This document shows positions 35,480-45,118 of a stretch of 64,000 nt of DNA, piece after piece; position 1 is the stretch's first letter; the number at the start of each line of letters is the position of its first letter. The notes beneath the pieces are model-generated. The model saw only the letters and a program-made list of their open reading frames with translations. It had not been told where the DNA came from and searched no databases. The translations under genes and the position numbers were made by a program. Origin of the DNA: Gp13-AA77 sp035949375 (GTDB lineage Bacteria; Acidobacteriota; Terriglobia; UBA7540); the NCBI GenBank assembly GCA_035949375.1, contig DASZIG010000113.1:121558-185557 (forward strand). The letters run 5' to 3'.

Positions 35480-36442
35480 TCAATCGTTGCGAAGCAGGAC
35501 TTTCAGGCAGGGTTCGTTCTCGATGTAGCTGAACGCTTCCAATCCCTCAACCAGCGGAAAGACTCGCGAGATCATCTGCTCGACGTGAACCGCGTTCTTT
35601 CGCAGGAGATCGATCGCGACATCGAAGTTACCGCAGCGCGACCCGAGCAGGGTGATCTCATTCACCACAAGGTTGGCCGTGTCGAAGTGCGCCGGCTCAT
35701 GAAAGGTGGATTTCATCACCACGACGCCGCGGGGCTCGACCAGCCGCAGGGCCTCGTCGAGACCTTCAGGCGAGCTCGTGGCTTCGACCACCACCTCAAA
35801 GCTTCGCGGCGCAAGCCCGGCGCCGCCTATCTCCGCCGTAACGGTATTCAGGCCCCAGGATTGCGCCAGTTTCAGCTTCCACCCGCTGCGGCCGATCAGC
35901 GTGACTTCCGCGCCAGCCTGGGAGAGCACCTGCGCAACCAGCAGGCCGAGCCGTCCGGCGCCGAGCACGGCCACACACGTTCCGCGCGCGAACGGCATCT
36001 GCTCCACGATTTCGGCGGCCGCGGCCAGCGGCTCCACAAACACTGCTTCCTCGTCCGGCACTTCCGGGGGCACTTCACGGAGATTCTCGACGGGCAGGGT
36101 CACGAACTCCGCGAAAGCGCCCGGTCGCCCGATGATTCCCATGACGGTGCGCGCAGCGCAATGGCGATTAAGGCCCTGCCGGCACCAGTCGCAGCGGCCG
36201 CAGGTCACGTTGATTTCGCCGACCACACGTTTGCCGATCCAGGGTTTCTCTTCGCATTCCACCACCTCGCCCACGAACTCGTGGCCGGGAATGCCGCGAA
36301 AACCCGAGTACCCCTTGAGGATCTGCCGGTCTGTGCCGCAAATGCCGGCGAGGCGCACGCGGATCAAAGCCTCGCCGGGCCCAGGCTGAGGGTCAGCGAC
36401 TTCGCGCAGTGTAAGCTGGCCGTCAAAGTAGAGCGCTTTCAT
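35480..36442 (-). CDS. Zinc-type medium-chain alcohol dehydrogenase-like protein
   Basis: A 320-residue MDR-superfamily dehydrogenase. The catalytic zinc region reads GICGTDRQILKGYSGFRGIPGHEFVGEV, and structural-zinc cysteines appear in NVTCGRCDWCRQGLNRHC. The Rossmann glycine motif is VLGAGRLGLLVAQVL. Substrate is not recognisable; polyol or amino-alcohol dehydrogenases such as threonine or sorbitol types are the nearest in layout. Its ATG is 9 bp after the stop codon of the ADOP permease on the same strand, so the two are probably cotranscribed although functionally unrelated by family. Confidence 0.88.
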   Translation of the reverse strand: MKALYFDGQLTLREVADPQPGPGEALIRVRLAGICGTDRQILKGYSGFRGIPGHEFVGEVVECEEKPWIGKRVVGEINVTCGRCDWCRQGLNRHCAARTVMGIIGRPGAFAEFVTLPVENLREVPPEVPDEEAVFVEPLAAAAEIVEQMPFARGTCVAVLGAGRLGLLVAQVLSQAGAEVTLIGRSGWKLKLAQSWGLNTVTAEIGGAGLAPRSFEVVVEATSSPEGLDEALRLVEPRGVVVMKSTFHEPAHFDTANLVVNEITLLGSRCGNFDVAIDLLRKNAVHVEQMISRVFPLVEGLEAFSYIENEPCLKVLLRND

Positions 36443-36451
36443 CAGTGCTGG

Positions 36452-39097
36452 TCACTCGTATCGCAGCGCGACCATGGGATCGACGCTCATGGCGCGGCGA
36501 GCCGGGACGAAACAAGCGGCCACCGCCACCACGAAGAGCAGGATCGCGACAGCCGTGAACGTTAAAGGATCCACAGGACGCACGCCGTAGAGAAGGCTCG
36601 CCAGGTAGCGCGTCACCCCGAACGCCGCCGCGACGCCGAATACGCTTCCGGCAAGCACCAGAAGGATTCCCTGACCCACAACCAGGCGCAAGACTTCGCG
36701 TCGCTGCGCACCAAGCGCCATGCGGACGCCGATTTCGCGCGTCCGGCGCGCCACTTCGTATGAAAGCAGGCCGTAAAGACCGATACAGGCCAGCACGAGT
36801 GCGATCAAGCCGAAGAAGCTCGACAGCCGCGCGATGATCCTTTCCTGCGACAGCAATCGCTCGATTCGCTCGGATTGCGTGGCAACGTCGAAGATCGGCA
36901 GGTTGGCGTCCGCGCGATTTACGATATCGCGCACGGTTGGAATCAGGGCAGTCGGAGCGGTGGCCGTGCGCAACTCGAAGTGCGCGCCGCCGCCGGTAAG
37001 CGGGCGATACATGGCCGGATGAATTTCGCGCCGCAGGTCGCTGTACTTTGTGCTTCCCGCCACGCCGATGATTTGATAGCCGGCCGATTTCGGCGTGGTG
37101 GGCGGCTCGTCGCCTTCGGAGTCGTCCAAATGCTGGCCGAGCGCATTCTGTTTGCCGAAGTACTGCCGGGCGAAGGCCTCGTTGACGATCACCGGAATCG
37201 GCGCGCCCACGGCAGGAGCCGTTGCGGGAGCAGCGGCGGGCGCCCCCGGGGAAGCAGGCTTTTTGGACGCTTCCTCCACGGCCCTTTGCGCCGCTTCCGT
37301 CGCCGCCGCGGCCGCGAAATCGGCCTGACTGAACGTGCGTCCGGCAAGAAGGCGAATGTGCATGGTGGAGAAAAAGCCCGGTCCAACCGCGAGCGTATCG
37401 GTCTCGACACTGGACTTTTCCGGCTTTCCGGGCAGATGCACGTCCGTGGCCCACAACGAGCCGCTCAGAAGCGGATCGGACGCATAACTGACCGAGAGGA
37501 CCCCGGGAATTGCGGCGAACCGATCCTGCAGATCGCGATAGAGGCCCTCGATCTGAGCGTCCTTGTAGCCGGAGAGCGTCGGGTCAATTCCGAACAGCAA
37601 GATGTTCTGCGTGTCGAAGCCCGGGTTGACGTCGCGCAGATTCTGGAGCGTCCGCACCAGCAATCCGGCGCCAATCAGCACCAGGATGGAGAGCGCGACC
37701 TGCGCCATCACCAGCGCGCCGCCGAGATGGAACCGCCGGCCCGGGTGCGCCTTGCCGATCGGCAGCGACGATGCGCTTTCTTTGAGCGCCGGCGTAAGGT
37801 CCAGCCTCGTGCTGCGCAGTGCCGGCGCCAGGCCGAAGAGGATCCCTGTCAAGACGGAAGCCGAAATCGTAAAGGCTAGAACGCGCCAGTCAGGCGCGAT
37901 CACGAAGGGAAACGGCTGGTCTGTGTTGCTCGAAACGAGCGCCGTGATCGCGTGCACTCCCCAGTAGGCGATCAGCACTCCCAGCACTCCTCCGATCAGC
38001 GAGAGGATGAGGCTTTCGGTCAGCAGTTGCCGCACCATCCGCCGGCGGCCCGCGCCGAGGGCCAGCCGCACCGCGATTTCCTTCTGGCGCGCCTCTGACC
38101 GCGCCAGCATCAGTCCGGCGACGTTGGCGCAGGCAATCAGCAGGACGAAGCCGACCGCAGCCATCAGCACATAGAGTAGGCTGGAAAGTGATCCGCGCCG
38201 GCCCGTCAGCCCCTCCGGCGCCGGTGTGAGCACAATGGCCGGGTTGTCCGCTTCCGTCGAAAGGGGCTTAGCGCCGTGAAGCATCTGGTTGCGGAAGATC
38301 GATGTCGCGGCGGCTTGCGCCTGGCTCATCGAAACCCCGTCTTGCAGCCGGCCGAGCATGACGAGCCACCAACTCTGAGCGTCAGCCATGACCTCCGGCC
38401 CTCTTAGCCATGCCACCTTGAGTTCCGGCGCAGACCCGAGCGGGAGAAAGAAATCCTGCGTCTTGCCGGGGGCCAGGTTTGTGAAATGTGGATCGGTGAC
38501 GCCGACAATCGTGAAGGCCGCGCCGTTCAACCGAACCGTGCGGCCGAGGACCGAGCGATCCCCTCCGAACGCCTTTTGCCAGAAGGCATAGCTCAGGACC
38601 AGGGCTGGCGCGGCCGAGGGCGAATCGTCCGCCGGGCCGAGCGGCCGCCCAAGAACCGTCTCCACACCGAGTGTTGAGAAGAAGGTGCCCGAGACGATCT
38701 CTCCTCGCGCCATGCTGGGCGCACCGTTGCCGCTCAGAACCACCTGCATCGGCCCGGCGATGGCGGTAAGGCCGGAGAAAACCTTGGCTTGGGTCCGCAT
38801 CGCATCGAACAGCGGAGCGGAAAACGAGCAGCCGGAACCTTCACCGCCGCGCCCGCAATCGCCGAAGCTGCTGTAACTGTGATATTTCGGGTCGGTGTGC
38901 GCCTTCCATGAAAAGACCGCCACGCGCGCCGGATCGCGCACCGGAAGCGAGCGCAACATGACGGCGTCGATCAGAGTGAAAATGGCGGTGTTCGCGCCAA
39001 TGCCGAGGGCGAGAGTCAGAATGGCAACCGCCGTGAAACCGGGAGATTTTCCCAGCATTCGAAGACCATAGCGCGCGTCCTGCCAAAGTGTTTCCAT
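36452..39097 (-). CDS. ADOP-family MacB-like ABC permease
   Basis: An 881-residue inner-membrane protein of the duplicated MacB/FtsX permease type abundant in Acidobacteriota. It opens METLWQDARYGLRMLGKSPGFTAVAILTLALGIGANTAIF, the family hallmark. A MacB-like periplasmic domain, a first FtsX block (VGFVLLIACANVAGLMLARS), a second periplasmic domain and the final block (GLYGLLSYEVARRTREIGVRMALGA; MSVDPMVALRYE) follow. The second periplasmic domain carries an Ala/Pro-rich insertion (about 37196-37320). The start was moved 40 codons inward to an ATG preceded by CGGAGGTGTAAAG. No ATPase is adjacent. Confidence 0.93.
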   Translation of the reverse strand: METLWQDARYGLRMLGKSPGFTAVAILTLALGIGANTAIFTLIDAVMLRSLPVRDPARVAVFSWKAHTDPKYHSYSSFGDCGRGGEGSGCSFSAPLFDAMRTQAKVFSGLTAIAGPMQVVLSGNGAPSMARGEIVSGTFFSTLGVETVLGRPLGPADDSPSAAPALVLSYAFWQKAFGGDRSVLGRTVRLNGAAFTIVGVTDPHFTNLAPGKTQDFFLPLGSAPELKVAWLRGPEVMADAQSWWLVMLGRLQDGVSMSQAQAAATSIFRNQMLHGAKPLSTEADNPAIVLTPAPEGLTGRRGSLSSLLYVLMAAVGFVLLIACANVAGLMLARSEARQKEIAVRLALGAGRRRMVRQLLTESLILSLIGGVLGVLIAYWGVHAITALVSSNTDQPFPFVIAPDWRVLAFTISASVLTGILFGLAPALRSTRLDLTPALKESASSLPIGKAHPGRRFHLGGALVMAQVALSILVLIGAGLLVRTLQNLRDVNPGFDTQNILLFGIDPTLSGYKDAQIEGLYRDLQDRFAAIPGVLSVSYASDPLLSGSLWATDVHLPGKPEKSSVETDTLAVGPGFFSTMHIRLLAGRTFSQADFAAAAATEAAQRAVEEASKKPASPGAPAAAPATAPAVGAPIPVIVNEAFARQYFGKQNALGQHLDDSEGDEPPTTPKSAGYQIIGVAGSTKYSDLRREIHPAMYRPLTGGGAHFELRTATAPTALIPTVRDIVNRADANLPIFDVATQSERIERLLSQERIIARLSSFFGLIALVLACIGLYGLLSYEVARRTREIGVRMALGAQRREVLRLVVGQGILLVLAGSVFGVAAAFGVTRYLASLLYGVRPVDPLTFTAVAILLFVVAVAACFVPARRAMSVDPMVALRYE

Positions 39098-39271
39098 CTT
39101 TACACCTCCGCTTCGCAATCCTAACCGGCACAACCCCACTTGGCGAAGACTACCAGGGGGCAAACATATCAGAATCGACCTGGCTCCCCGATTGTAAATC
39201 AACATCAGGACAGTCAACCGGCAAGCGCGCTTTTGAAGCCGGGAACCGGCCTATAATCACCGAGTCAGCGT

Positions 39272-41038
39272 ATGCAATCCACGGCCGATCTTCGCGCCTG
39301 GCTTCTCTGGGTCATCAAAATCCGCTTCGTCATCATCACCCTGGTGTTCGCCATCGACTTCGTTACGAGCGAACTCGCGCCGGGCTCGGCCGGCGCCGGA
39401 TCCATCGAGCGCCTGGGCGTGGTCGCGATCCTCTGGTACGTCATCGGCCTCTTCTTTCTGATCTACCACCAGCTCGGGCACGACTACCTTCTGCAGGCGA
39501 AGCTGCAGGTCTACGTGGATATCGCCGTTATCACGACGGTGGTCCACGTGACCGGCGATCTCAGCAGCAACTATCTCTCGCTGTATCTTGTGGCCATCAT
39601 CCTGGCCAGCATCCTGTTTTCGCGCGGGCAGGCTTACCTGGTGGCCGGCGTGAGCTTTGCGTGCCTGGGCGCCATGGTCGAGCTTGCGAACCTGCCGGGC
39701 CTTTATCCGGAGCTGGTGGCGCGCCATCCGGGGATCGCGTTTCTCGCCTCACCGTCGGCGCCGTTTGTGGACCCGCGGGCGCTGGGCGTGCGCATCGCGG
39801 CCAGCCTCTTCGGCTTCTTCGCGGTGGCTTATCTCGCGAGTTTCCTGGCCGAAACCCTGCGCCGCACGGACGTGGAATTGCGCGACAAGGCTGTGCAAGT
39901 GGAGAGCCTCGCGGCTATCAACGAGAACATCATCCAGAGCATGCGCGGCGGCCTGATTCGTACGGGGCTCGACGGCGTGATTCACGAGCTCAATCCGGCG
40001 GGCGCGCGCATTCTCGGCCGCGGTGCCGCGGAAGTGAAGGGACGGCAAATGCAGACCGTGCTGCCCGAGCTCGAGCCGCCGCCCGCCGCCGGAATGCTGA
40101 TGTCGTCCGGCGCGCCGGCTGAGGATCCTCCTCCGCTCAATCCCGGCACCTACGTCCGGCGCGAAATCGCCTATCGCAGACCGGACGGCGCCGCGCGCAT
40201 TCTCGGCTACTCGGTTTCTCCTCTGAGGCTGGCGGAGAAAGGCGTGTCGGGTTACATCTACACCTTCCAGGATCTCACCGACGAAAAGCGGCGCGAGGCG
40301 GAGTACCAGGCCCGCGACCGCATGGCGACGCTCGGGCGGGTGGCCGCCGCCATCGCCCACGAGATTCGCAATCCGCTCGCGTCCATCGCCGGCTCGGTCC
40401 AGGTCCTGCAGAGTCTGGGCGGGCTCGAGAGCGATCAGGCCAAGCTGATCGAGATCGTCAACCATGAGTCATCGCGCCTTGAGAAGCTGGTCTCGGAGTT
40501 CCTGGCCTACTCGCGCGAGCAGCGCCTGAGAGTCCGAACCGTGGACCTGGTGCCTCTGCTCGACGAAACCCTGCTCCTGCTCGAACACCATCCCCGCGTA
40601 CTGCCCGGAGGCTGCCGGCTGGAGCGGCGCTTCCCGCCGGGACCCGTGACCGCGGCGGTCGATCCTGACCGCATGCGCCAGGTGTTCTGGAACATCTGTG
40701 ACAATTCACTGAAGGCCATGCCCGCGGGCGGCGTGCTGACGGCAACCGTGGAAGGCGAGGGCGCGACGGTTCGCGTGATCCTCGCCGATACGGGTGTCGG
40801 GTTCAACGCTGAACAACTCGATCGCCTCTTCGAGCCGTTCCGTCCCGGATTCGCCTAGGGAACGGGCCTGGGACTCGCGATCACCCGCCAGATCGTGGAA
40901 GCGCACGGCGGACGCATCCGCGCGGAGTCCGAGGCCGGGCAGGGCGCGCGCTTCGTGATCGAATTGCCTCGAGAGCACGCGCCCGTCCAGGAAGCGCCGT
41001 TACCCGACGCCGTAGCCGAAGCCAAGCGGTCCAGTTGA
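39272..41038 (+). pseudogene. PilS-like sensor histidine kinase interrupted by an in-frame amber codon
   Basis: About six N-terminal membrane helices, a PAS domain (NENIIQSMRGGLIRTGLDGV), an H-box with His363 (RVAAAIAHEIRNPLASIAGS), an N-box (NICDNSLKAM) and G1 (DTGVGF) form an NtrB/PilS-type kinase. A TAG at 40856-40858 (codon 529) stops it. Without any frame change the next codons read GTGLGLAITRQIVEAHGGRIRAES, the expected G2 box and C-terminal end, to a TGA at 41036-41038. The open part alone (39272-40858, 528 residues) lacks the G2 half of the ATP site. It is either a recent nonsense mutation, a sequencing error or stop readthrough. No response regulator is adjacent. Confidence 0.85.
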
Positions 41039-41067
41039 TCGGTGCACCGGCTTTCCATGCGCGTTTT

Positions 41068-41115
41068 CTCCGCGCCCTCTGTGGCACGCAAAAACCAGAC
41101 ACGGAGGACGCCGAG
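41068..41115. repeat. Second, diverged copy of the CACGGAGG palindrome
   Basis: The arm 41068-41085 (CTCCGCGCCCTCTGTGGC) pairs imperfectly with 41098-41115 (GACACGGAGGACGCCGAG), 14 of 18 positions. Its words match the element at 6932-6990. It lies between the broken kinase and the flavoprotein gene. Confidence 0.5.
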
Positions 41116-41213
41116 CTCCGTGATCGCAGTGTTGAAGGCTTTTAGAAGCGCAGAGACCGTTCAGGCCTTGCGAACCCACACCATCTTCGGCATCATGCAT
41201 CGACGGAGGATTC

Positions 41214-43130
41214 ATGCCTCACTCGAAACACGACAAGGCCCTCGGGATGGACAGCCGAATCTGCCGGCGCGACTTCCTGAATTCCACCCTGCTCGCTTCA
41301 GGAGGCCTGCTGCTCGGCCCCACCTTTCCCCGTCAGCTTCTGGCCGAGGGTCCTGACGACGATTGGACCGGCCCGGGCGGCGTGGGCGACTACCGGAACG
41401 CGAACGGCAACACCGCCGAAGCCATGAATGCCGCGCATCGCATTCGCGATCACGCCTTCGATTCGCCGCCCGCCGACGCCATCGACACCGGTGAGGTCTT
41501 CGACTGCGTGATCGTGGGCGGCGGCGTGAGCGGTCTCGGCGCCGCGCTCGCTTTTAAGACCCAGGGCGGCAAAGGGTTGAAATGCCTGGTGCTCGAGAAT
41601 CATGCCATGTTCGGCGGCGAAGCGCGGCGCAACGAGTTCATGGTGGACGGCCAACGGCTGATGGCGCCGCAGGGCGCCGATCACTTCCAGATTCCCTTTC
41701 CGCACAGCTTCGTGGCCCGATTCTACGAGATGATTGGCCTCGACCTCGCCGGATTCAAGTATCAGACCTGGGGAAGCCCGTTGCCGGAGATGACGCTCGG
41801 CCGCACCTTTGAGCAGATGCCCGGACCGAACGGGACCTACTTCGGCGCCAGGTTCGGGCAGAAGCCCGGCCTGTGGCTTATCGGCTCGATGGCTGACAAT
41901 CCCGACAAGCTGCCGGTGCCGGCTGCCATGCGCGCCGAGTTGCGGCGCAGGCGAGGCCGCGCGGGCTCTTCCGCCAAGCCCTACGACTATCCCGGCGACG
42001 CCAAATCGCGGCGGCTCGACAGCATGACCCTCGAGCAACACCTCATCGACGACCGCGGCCTCACCCGCGACGTGATCCGCACGTTCATGACGCCGGGCGA
42101 AGGCGGAGGATATGGACTCGGCCCGGATGTGCTCTCGGCCTATTGCGAATACGCTTTCGACGAACTGCACTGCCTTGATGACAGCTCCGAGACAGGCTGG
42201 CAGGCGTTTCCCGGAGGCAACGAAGGCATCGCGCGACAGATGGTCAAGACGCTGATCCCGGACTCGATTCCGGGCCCGAAGACGCTCGAGGCCGTATGCC
42301 GCAATGACGTGGACTTTGCGGCGCTCGATCAGCCGGGGGGCGAAGCGCCGGCGCGACTGCGCCTCGGAGCCACGGTGGTCCGCGTGGAGCACGAGCACCC
42401 CGGACAACCGGAGAAGTCCGGATTCGTCGGGATTACGTACACGCGGGGCGGCAAGGTGTATCGCCTGAAAGCGCGCTCTGTCGTGATGGCGGGCGGAGGC
42501 TGGACCACCAAGCGCGTCGTGCGCGACCTGCCGGCGAGCTACCTCGACGCCTACAGCCAGTTTTATCGGTCGCCCTGCATGGTGATCAACGTTGCCGTGC
42601 GAAACTGGATGTTCCTCTACAAGCTCGGCATCTCAGGCGCGAACTGGTACGAGGGTCTCGGCAGTTTTGTTTGCGTTCACAAGGTTCCGCTGTTCTCAAC
42701 CGACCAGAAGACCATCGGGCCGGAGTCGCCGGCCGTGCTCACGTTCAAGGTGCTCTACTGCTATCCAGGCCTTGGGATCGCGGAGCAGGGAAATCGCGGC
42801 CGCGCCGAGCTGCTGGCCACGCCCTTCAGAGAATACGAACGGCAGATTCGCGAGCAAATGACGGGAATGTTCGGGCCCACGGGCTTCGACCCGAGGCGCG
42901 ACATCGCAGGCATCATTTTGAATCGCTGGGGCCACGCGTATGTGAATCCGCAGCCCGGATTCTTCTTCGGCAAAGACGGCCGGCCGGCGCCGCGCGAGAT
43001 CCTGCGCAATGTGCCTTTCGGACGCATCACGTTCGCCAACACCGAGCTCGGCGGCGCCATGGATCACAAAGTCGCCGTCCTCGAAGGCTACCGCGCCGTG
43101 GGACAGGTCCTGGACCGCGTGCTGACGTAA
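41214..43130 (+). CDS. Tat-exported FAD-dependent oxidoreductase, spermidine dehydrogenase-like
   Basis: A 638-residue flavoprotein. A Tat-type signal (CRRDFLNSTLLASGGLLLG) shows export of a folded, cofactor-loaded enzyme to the periplasm. The FAD-binding Rossmann motif is FDCVIVGGGVSGLGAALAFK, with LVLENHAMFGGEARRNEF; a second flavin region appears near AFPGGNEGIARQMV and the C-terminal GAMDHKVAVLEGYRAVGQVL. Overall layout resembles the SpdH spermidine dehydrogenase group; amine specificity is inference. The ATG is preceded by ACGGAGGATTC. An APC-type permease follows 112 bp downstream and may take up the amine product. Confidence 0.82.
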   Translation: MPHSKHDKALGMDSRICRRDFLNSTLLASGGLLLGPTFPRQLLAEGPDDDWTGPGGVGDYRNANGNTAEAMNAAHRIRDHAFDSPPADAIDTGEVFDCVIVGGGVSGLGAALAFKTQGGKGLKCLVLENHAMFGGEARRNEFMVDGQRLMAPQGADHFQIPFPHSFVARFYEMIGLDLAGFKYQTWGSPLPEMTLGRTFEQMPGPNGTYFGARFGQKPGLWLIGSMADNPDKLPVPAAMRAELRRRRGRAGSSAKPYDYPGDAKSRRLDSMTLEQHLIDDRGLTRDVIRTFMTPGEGGGYGLGPDVLSAYCEYAFDELHCLDDSSETGWQAFPGGNEGIARQMVKTLIPDSIPGPKTLEAVCRNDVDFAALDQPGGEAPARLRLGATVVRVEHEHPGQPEKSGFVGITYTRGGKVYRLKARSVVMAGGGWTTKRVVRDLPASYLDAYSQFYRSPCMVINVAVRNWMFLYKLGISGANWYEGLGSFVCVHKVPLFSTDQKTIGPESPAVLTFKVLYCYPGLGIAEQGNRGRAELLATPFREYERQIREQMTGMFGPTGFDPRRDIAGIILNRWGHAYVNPQPGFFFGKDGRPAPREILRNVPFGRITFANTELGGAMDHKVAVLEGYRAVGQVLDRVLT

Positions 43131-43242
43131 AGCGCTCAGTCTCATTTTTCTCTTGCATGCTGCGCGGAAGTTTGTATTCTGCAAAGGGCGAGTTCGCTCC
43201 CGATGAGGGCGCACTCAGCCGAGGAGGTGCGAGAGAGAAAAA

Positions 43243-44649
43243 TTGAGCACGCTGTCCCCTCCTGCAGAACTCCAGCCGCAAGCCTTACCCACAGCGAAGA
43301 AGAAGATGGCCAGGATGACGCTCTGGCCCCTGGTGGCCGCGACTTTCTTCATGGTATCGGGCGGAGCCTACGGTACCGAAGATGTCGTGCATGGCGCCGG
43401 CTACGGCTTGGCCGTCCTCATCCTGTTCCTGACGCCGCTCGTTTGGAGCCTGCCGGCGGCTTTCATGATCGGCGAACTCGCGAGCGCGCTGCCCGCCGAA
43501 GGAGGCTACTACGCCTGGGTGCGGCGGGCTCTCGGCAATTTCTGGGGCTTTCAGGAGGCATGGCTTTCGCTCGCCGCCAGCATCTTCGACATGGCGATTT
43601 ATCCCACGCTCTTTGTCGCCTACCTCACGCGGCTCGTCCCGTGGTTTGCGGTCGCACATCGCGGCGAGATGGTGGCCCTCGGCGTGGTGGCCACCTGCGC
43701 CGCGCTCAATATCGCCGGCATTCGCGTGGTTGGCATCACCTCGCTCTGGCTCTTCTTTCTGCTCTCCGCTCCTTTCGCCGTGATGGTGGTGCTGGCGCCG
43801 TTTCAGGCCGGCGCTCTGGCCCACGCGCACACCGCGCCGGTCACTTCGACGGTAGGGCTGCTCGGCGGCACGCTGATCGCCATGTGGAACTACATGGGTT
43901 GGGACAACGCCTCCACGATCGCGCTCGAAGTGGAGCGTCCGCAGCGGACCTACCCGCGCGCCATGATCGTGGCCGTGCTCCTGGTGTCGCTGAGCTACAT
44001 TCTGCCTGTCGTCGCCGTCAAGATCACGGGCGTGCCCGCCGCCGCTTTCGAAACCGGGTCCTGGGCTGATCTGGCAGGACTGATGGCCGGGAAGTGGTTG
44101 CGCGTCGCGCTGGTGCTCGGCGGCATGATGAGCGGGTTTGGCATGTTCAACGCCCTGGTGATGAGCTATTCGCGCCTGCCGCTGGCCATGGCCCAGGACG
44201 GCATGCTGCCGCGCGTCTTTGCGAAGGTCCACCCGCGGACCCGCGCGCCCTGGGTCGCGATCCTGGCCTGCGCCGCGGGCTGGGCGCTCTGCCTCGGTCT
44301 CGGGTTTGAGCGCCTGGTCACCCTCGACATCCTGCTCTACGGCGGCAGCCTCACGCTCGAATTCGTCGCCCTGGTGGTGCTCCGCATCCGCGAGCCGCAC
44401 CTGCGGCGCGACTTCCGCGTACCGGGAGGCATGGCGGGAGCCGTCCTGGCCGGCGTCTTTCCGACGGCCCTGCTGGCCCTCGCGCTCGTCCACAGCGATC
44501 ACGAGCAGGTGCTCGGCATCAACGGCCTGCTGTTCGGGGCCTTGATGATTCTGGCCGGATTCGTGGTCTACTGGGCGACCTCCGCGCTTTGGCGTCCCAA
44601 GCCTCAAATCGTGATCGCCGAAAATCCCACCGAAGCCGCCGCCGACTGA
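43243..44649 (+). CDS. APC-superfamily amino acid/polyamine permease
   Basis: A 468-residue permease with about 12 helices. Segment 1 (LWPLVAATFFMVSGGAYGTEDVVHGAGYG) carries the unwound Gly-rich stretch of APC transporters. ELASALPAEGGYYAWVRRALGNFWGFQEAW is the conserved helix 2-3 region, and WDNASTIALEVERPQRTYPRAM the helix 6-7 loop. The TTG start is uncertain because GAGGAGG lies 15 nt upstream; an internal ATG at 43306 is possible. Its position after the SpdH-like gene suggests polyamine or amine uptake, which is inference. Confidence 0.88.
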   Translation: MSTLSPPAELQPQALPTAKKKMARMTLWPLVAATFFMVSGGAYGTEDVVHGAGYGLAVLILFLTPLVWSLPAAFMIGELASALPAEGGYYAWVRRALGNFWGFQEAWLSLAASIFDMAIYPTLFVAYLTRLVPWFAVAHRGEMVALGVVATCAALNIAGIRVVGITSLWLFFLLSAPFAVMVVLAPFQAGALAHAHTAPVTSTVGLLGGTLIAMWNYMGWDNASTIALEVERPQRTYPRAMIVAVLLVSLSYILPVVAVKITGVPAAAFETGSWADLAGLMAGKWLRVALVLGGMMSGFGMFNALVMSYSRLPLAMAQDGMLPRVFAKVHPRTRAPWVAILACAAGWALCLGLGFERLVTLDILLYGGSLTLEFVALVVLRIREPHLRRDFRVPGGMAGAVLAGVFPTALLALALVHSDHEQVLGINGLLFGALMILAGFVVYWATSALWRPKPQIVIAENPTEAAAD

Positions 44650-44696
44650 GAGCAGAGGAGCGAGTATCACTGAGGCGCGCAGGGAGAGTGAATCCT

Positions 44697-45008
44697 ATGA
44701 GGGAAAAGCCGCTACAGATGCCGCGGTTCAGCAGCTAGAGTGAGGAGGCGGATTGGTGGGCAAGTCCGGCGGGGCGCGCCTATGTGAAGCGGAAGTCCGT
44801 CGACGCTCGGTTGAAGGGCACGCCGGTGAGGGCATCGAGGCTTGTCACGCAGCTGAATGAGAAGAAGAGCGTACAGATTGCCATCCGCCTGCCCGGAGCC
44901 GATCTCACCCGGGCTCGCGAGATCGCCGAGCGAAAGGGGATCGGGTACCAGACGCTGTTGAAAATGCTCGTGCACGAAGGTCTGGCGCGGGAGTCGCGCC
45001 GAAGCTGA
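44697..45008 (+). pseudogene. Ribbon-helix-helix antitoxin-like gene with in-frame amber codon
   Basis: From an ATG at 44697, well placed after AGGGAGAG, the frame reads EKPLQMPRFSS, then TAG (44736-44738), then SEEADWWASPAGRAYVKRK and on to a CopG/BrnA-type domain, SVQIAIRLPGADLTRAREIAERKGIGYQTLLKMLVHEGL. The sequence before the TAG matches the usual N-terminus of this antitoxin family, so the stop appears to interrupt one gene. Translation could restart at the GTG at 44784, giving 74 residues with the DNA-binding part intact. No toxin gene is adjacent on either side. Confidence 0.7.
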
Positions 45009-45118
45009 CATCGCCCGGCAATCCACCGTCGCCTGCTTTCAGATAATATGACTGATGGCGCCGGCGGCCGCCAAAAGCCGCCCGGCACGCCGCGCACGAG
45101 GCGAGCCGACGATCGGGC

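Noticed and set aside
39272..45008. Genome-wide TAG reassignment to explain the two in-frame ambers
   Set aside because: TAG terminates rpsO at its normal C-terminus and also msrA, pstS and pstB, so amber acts as a stop here.
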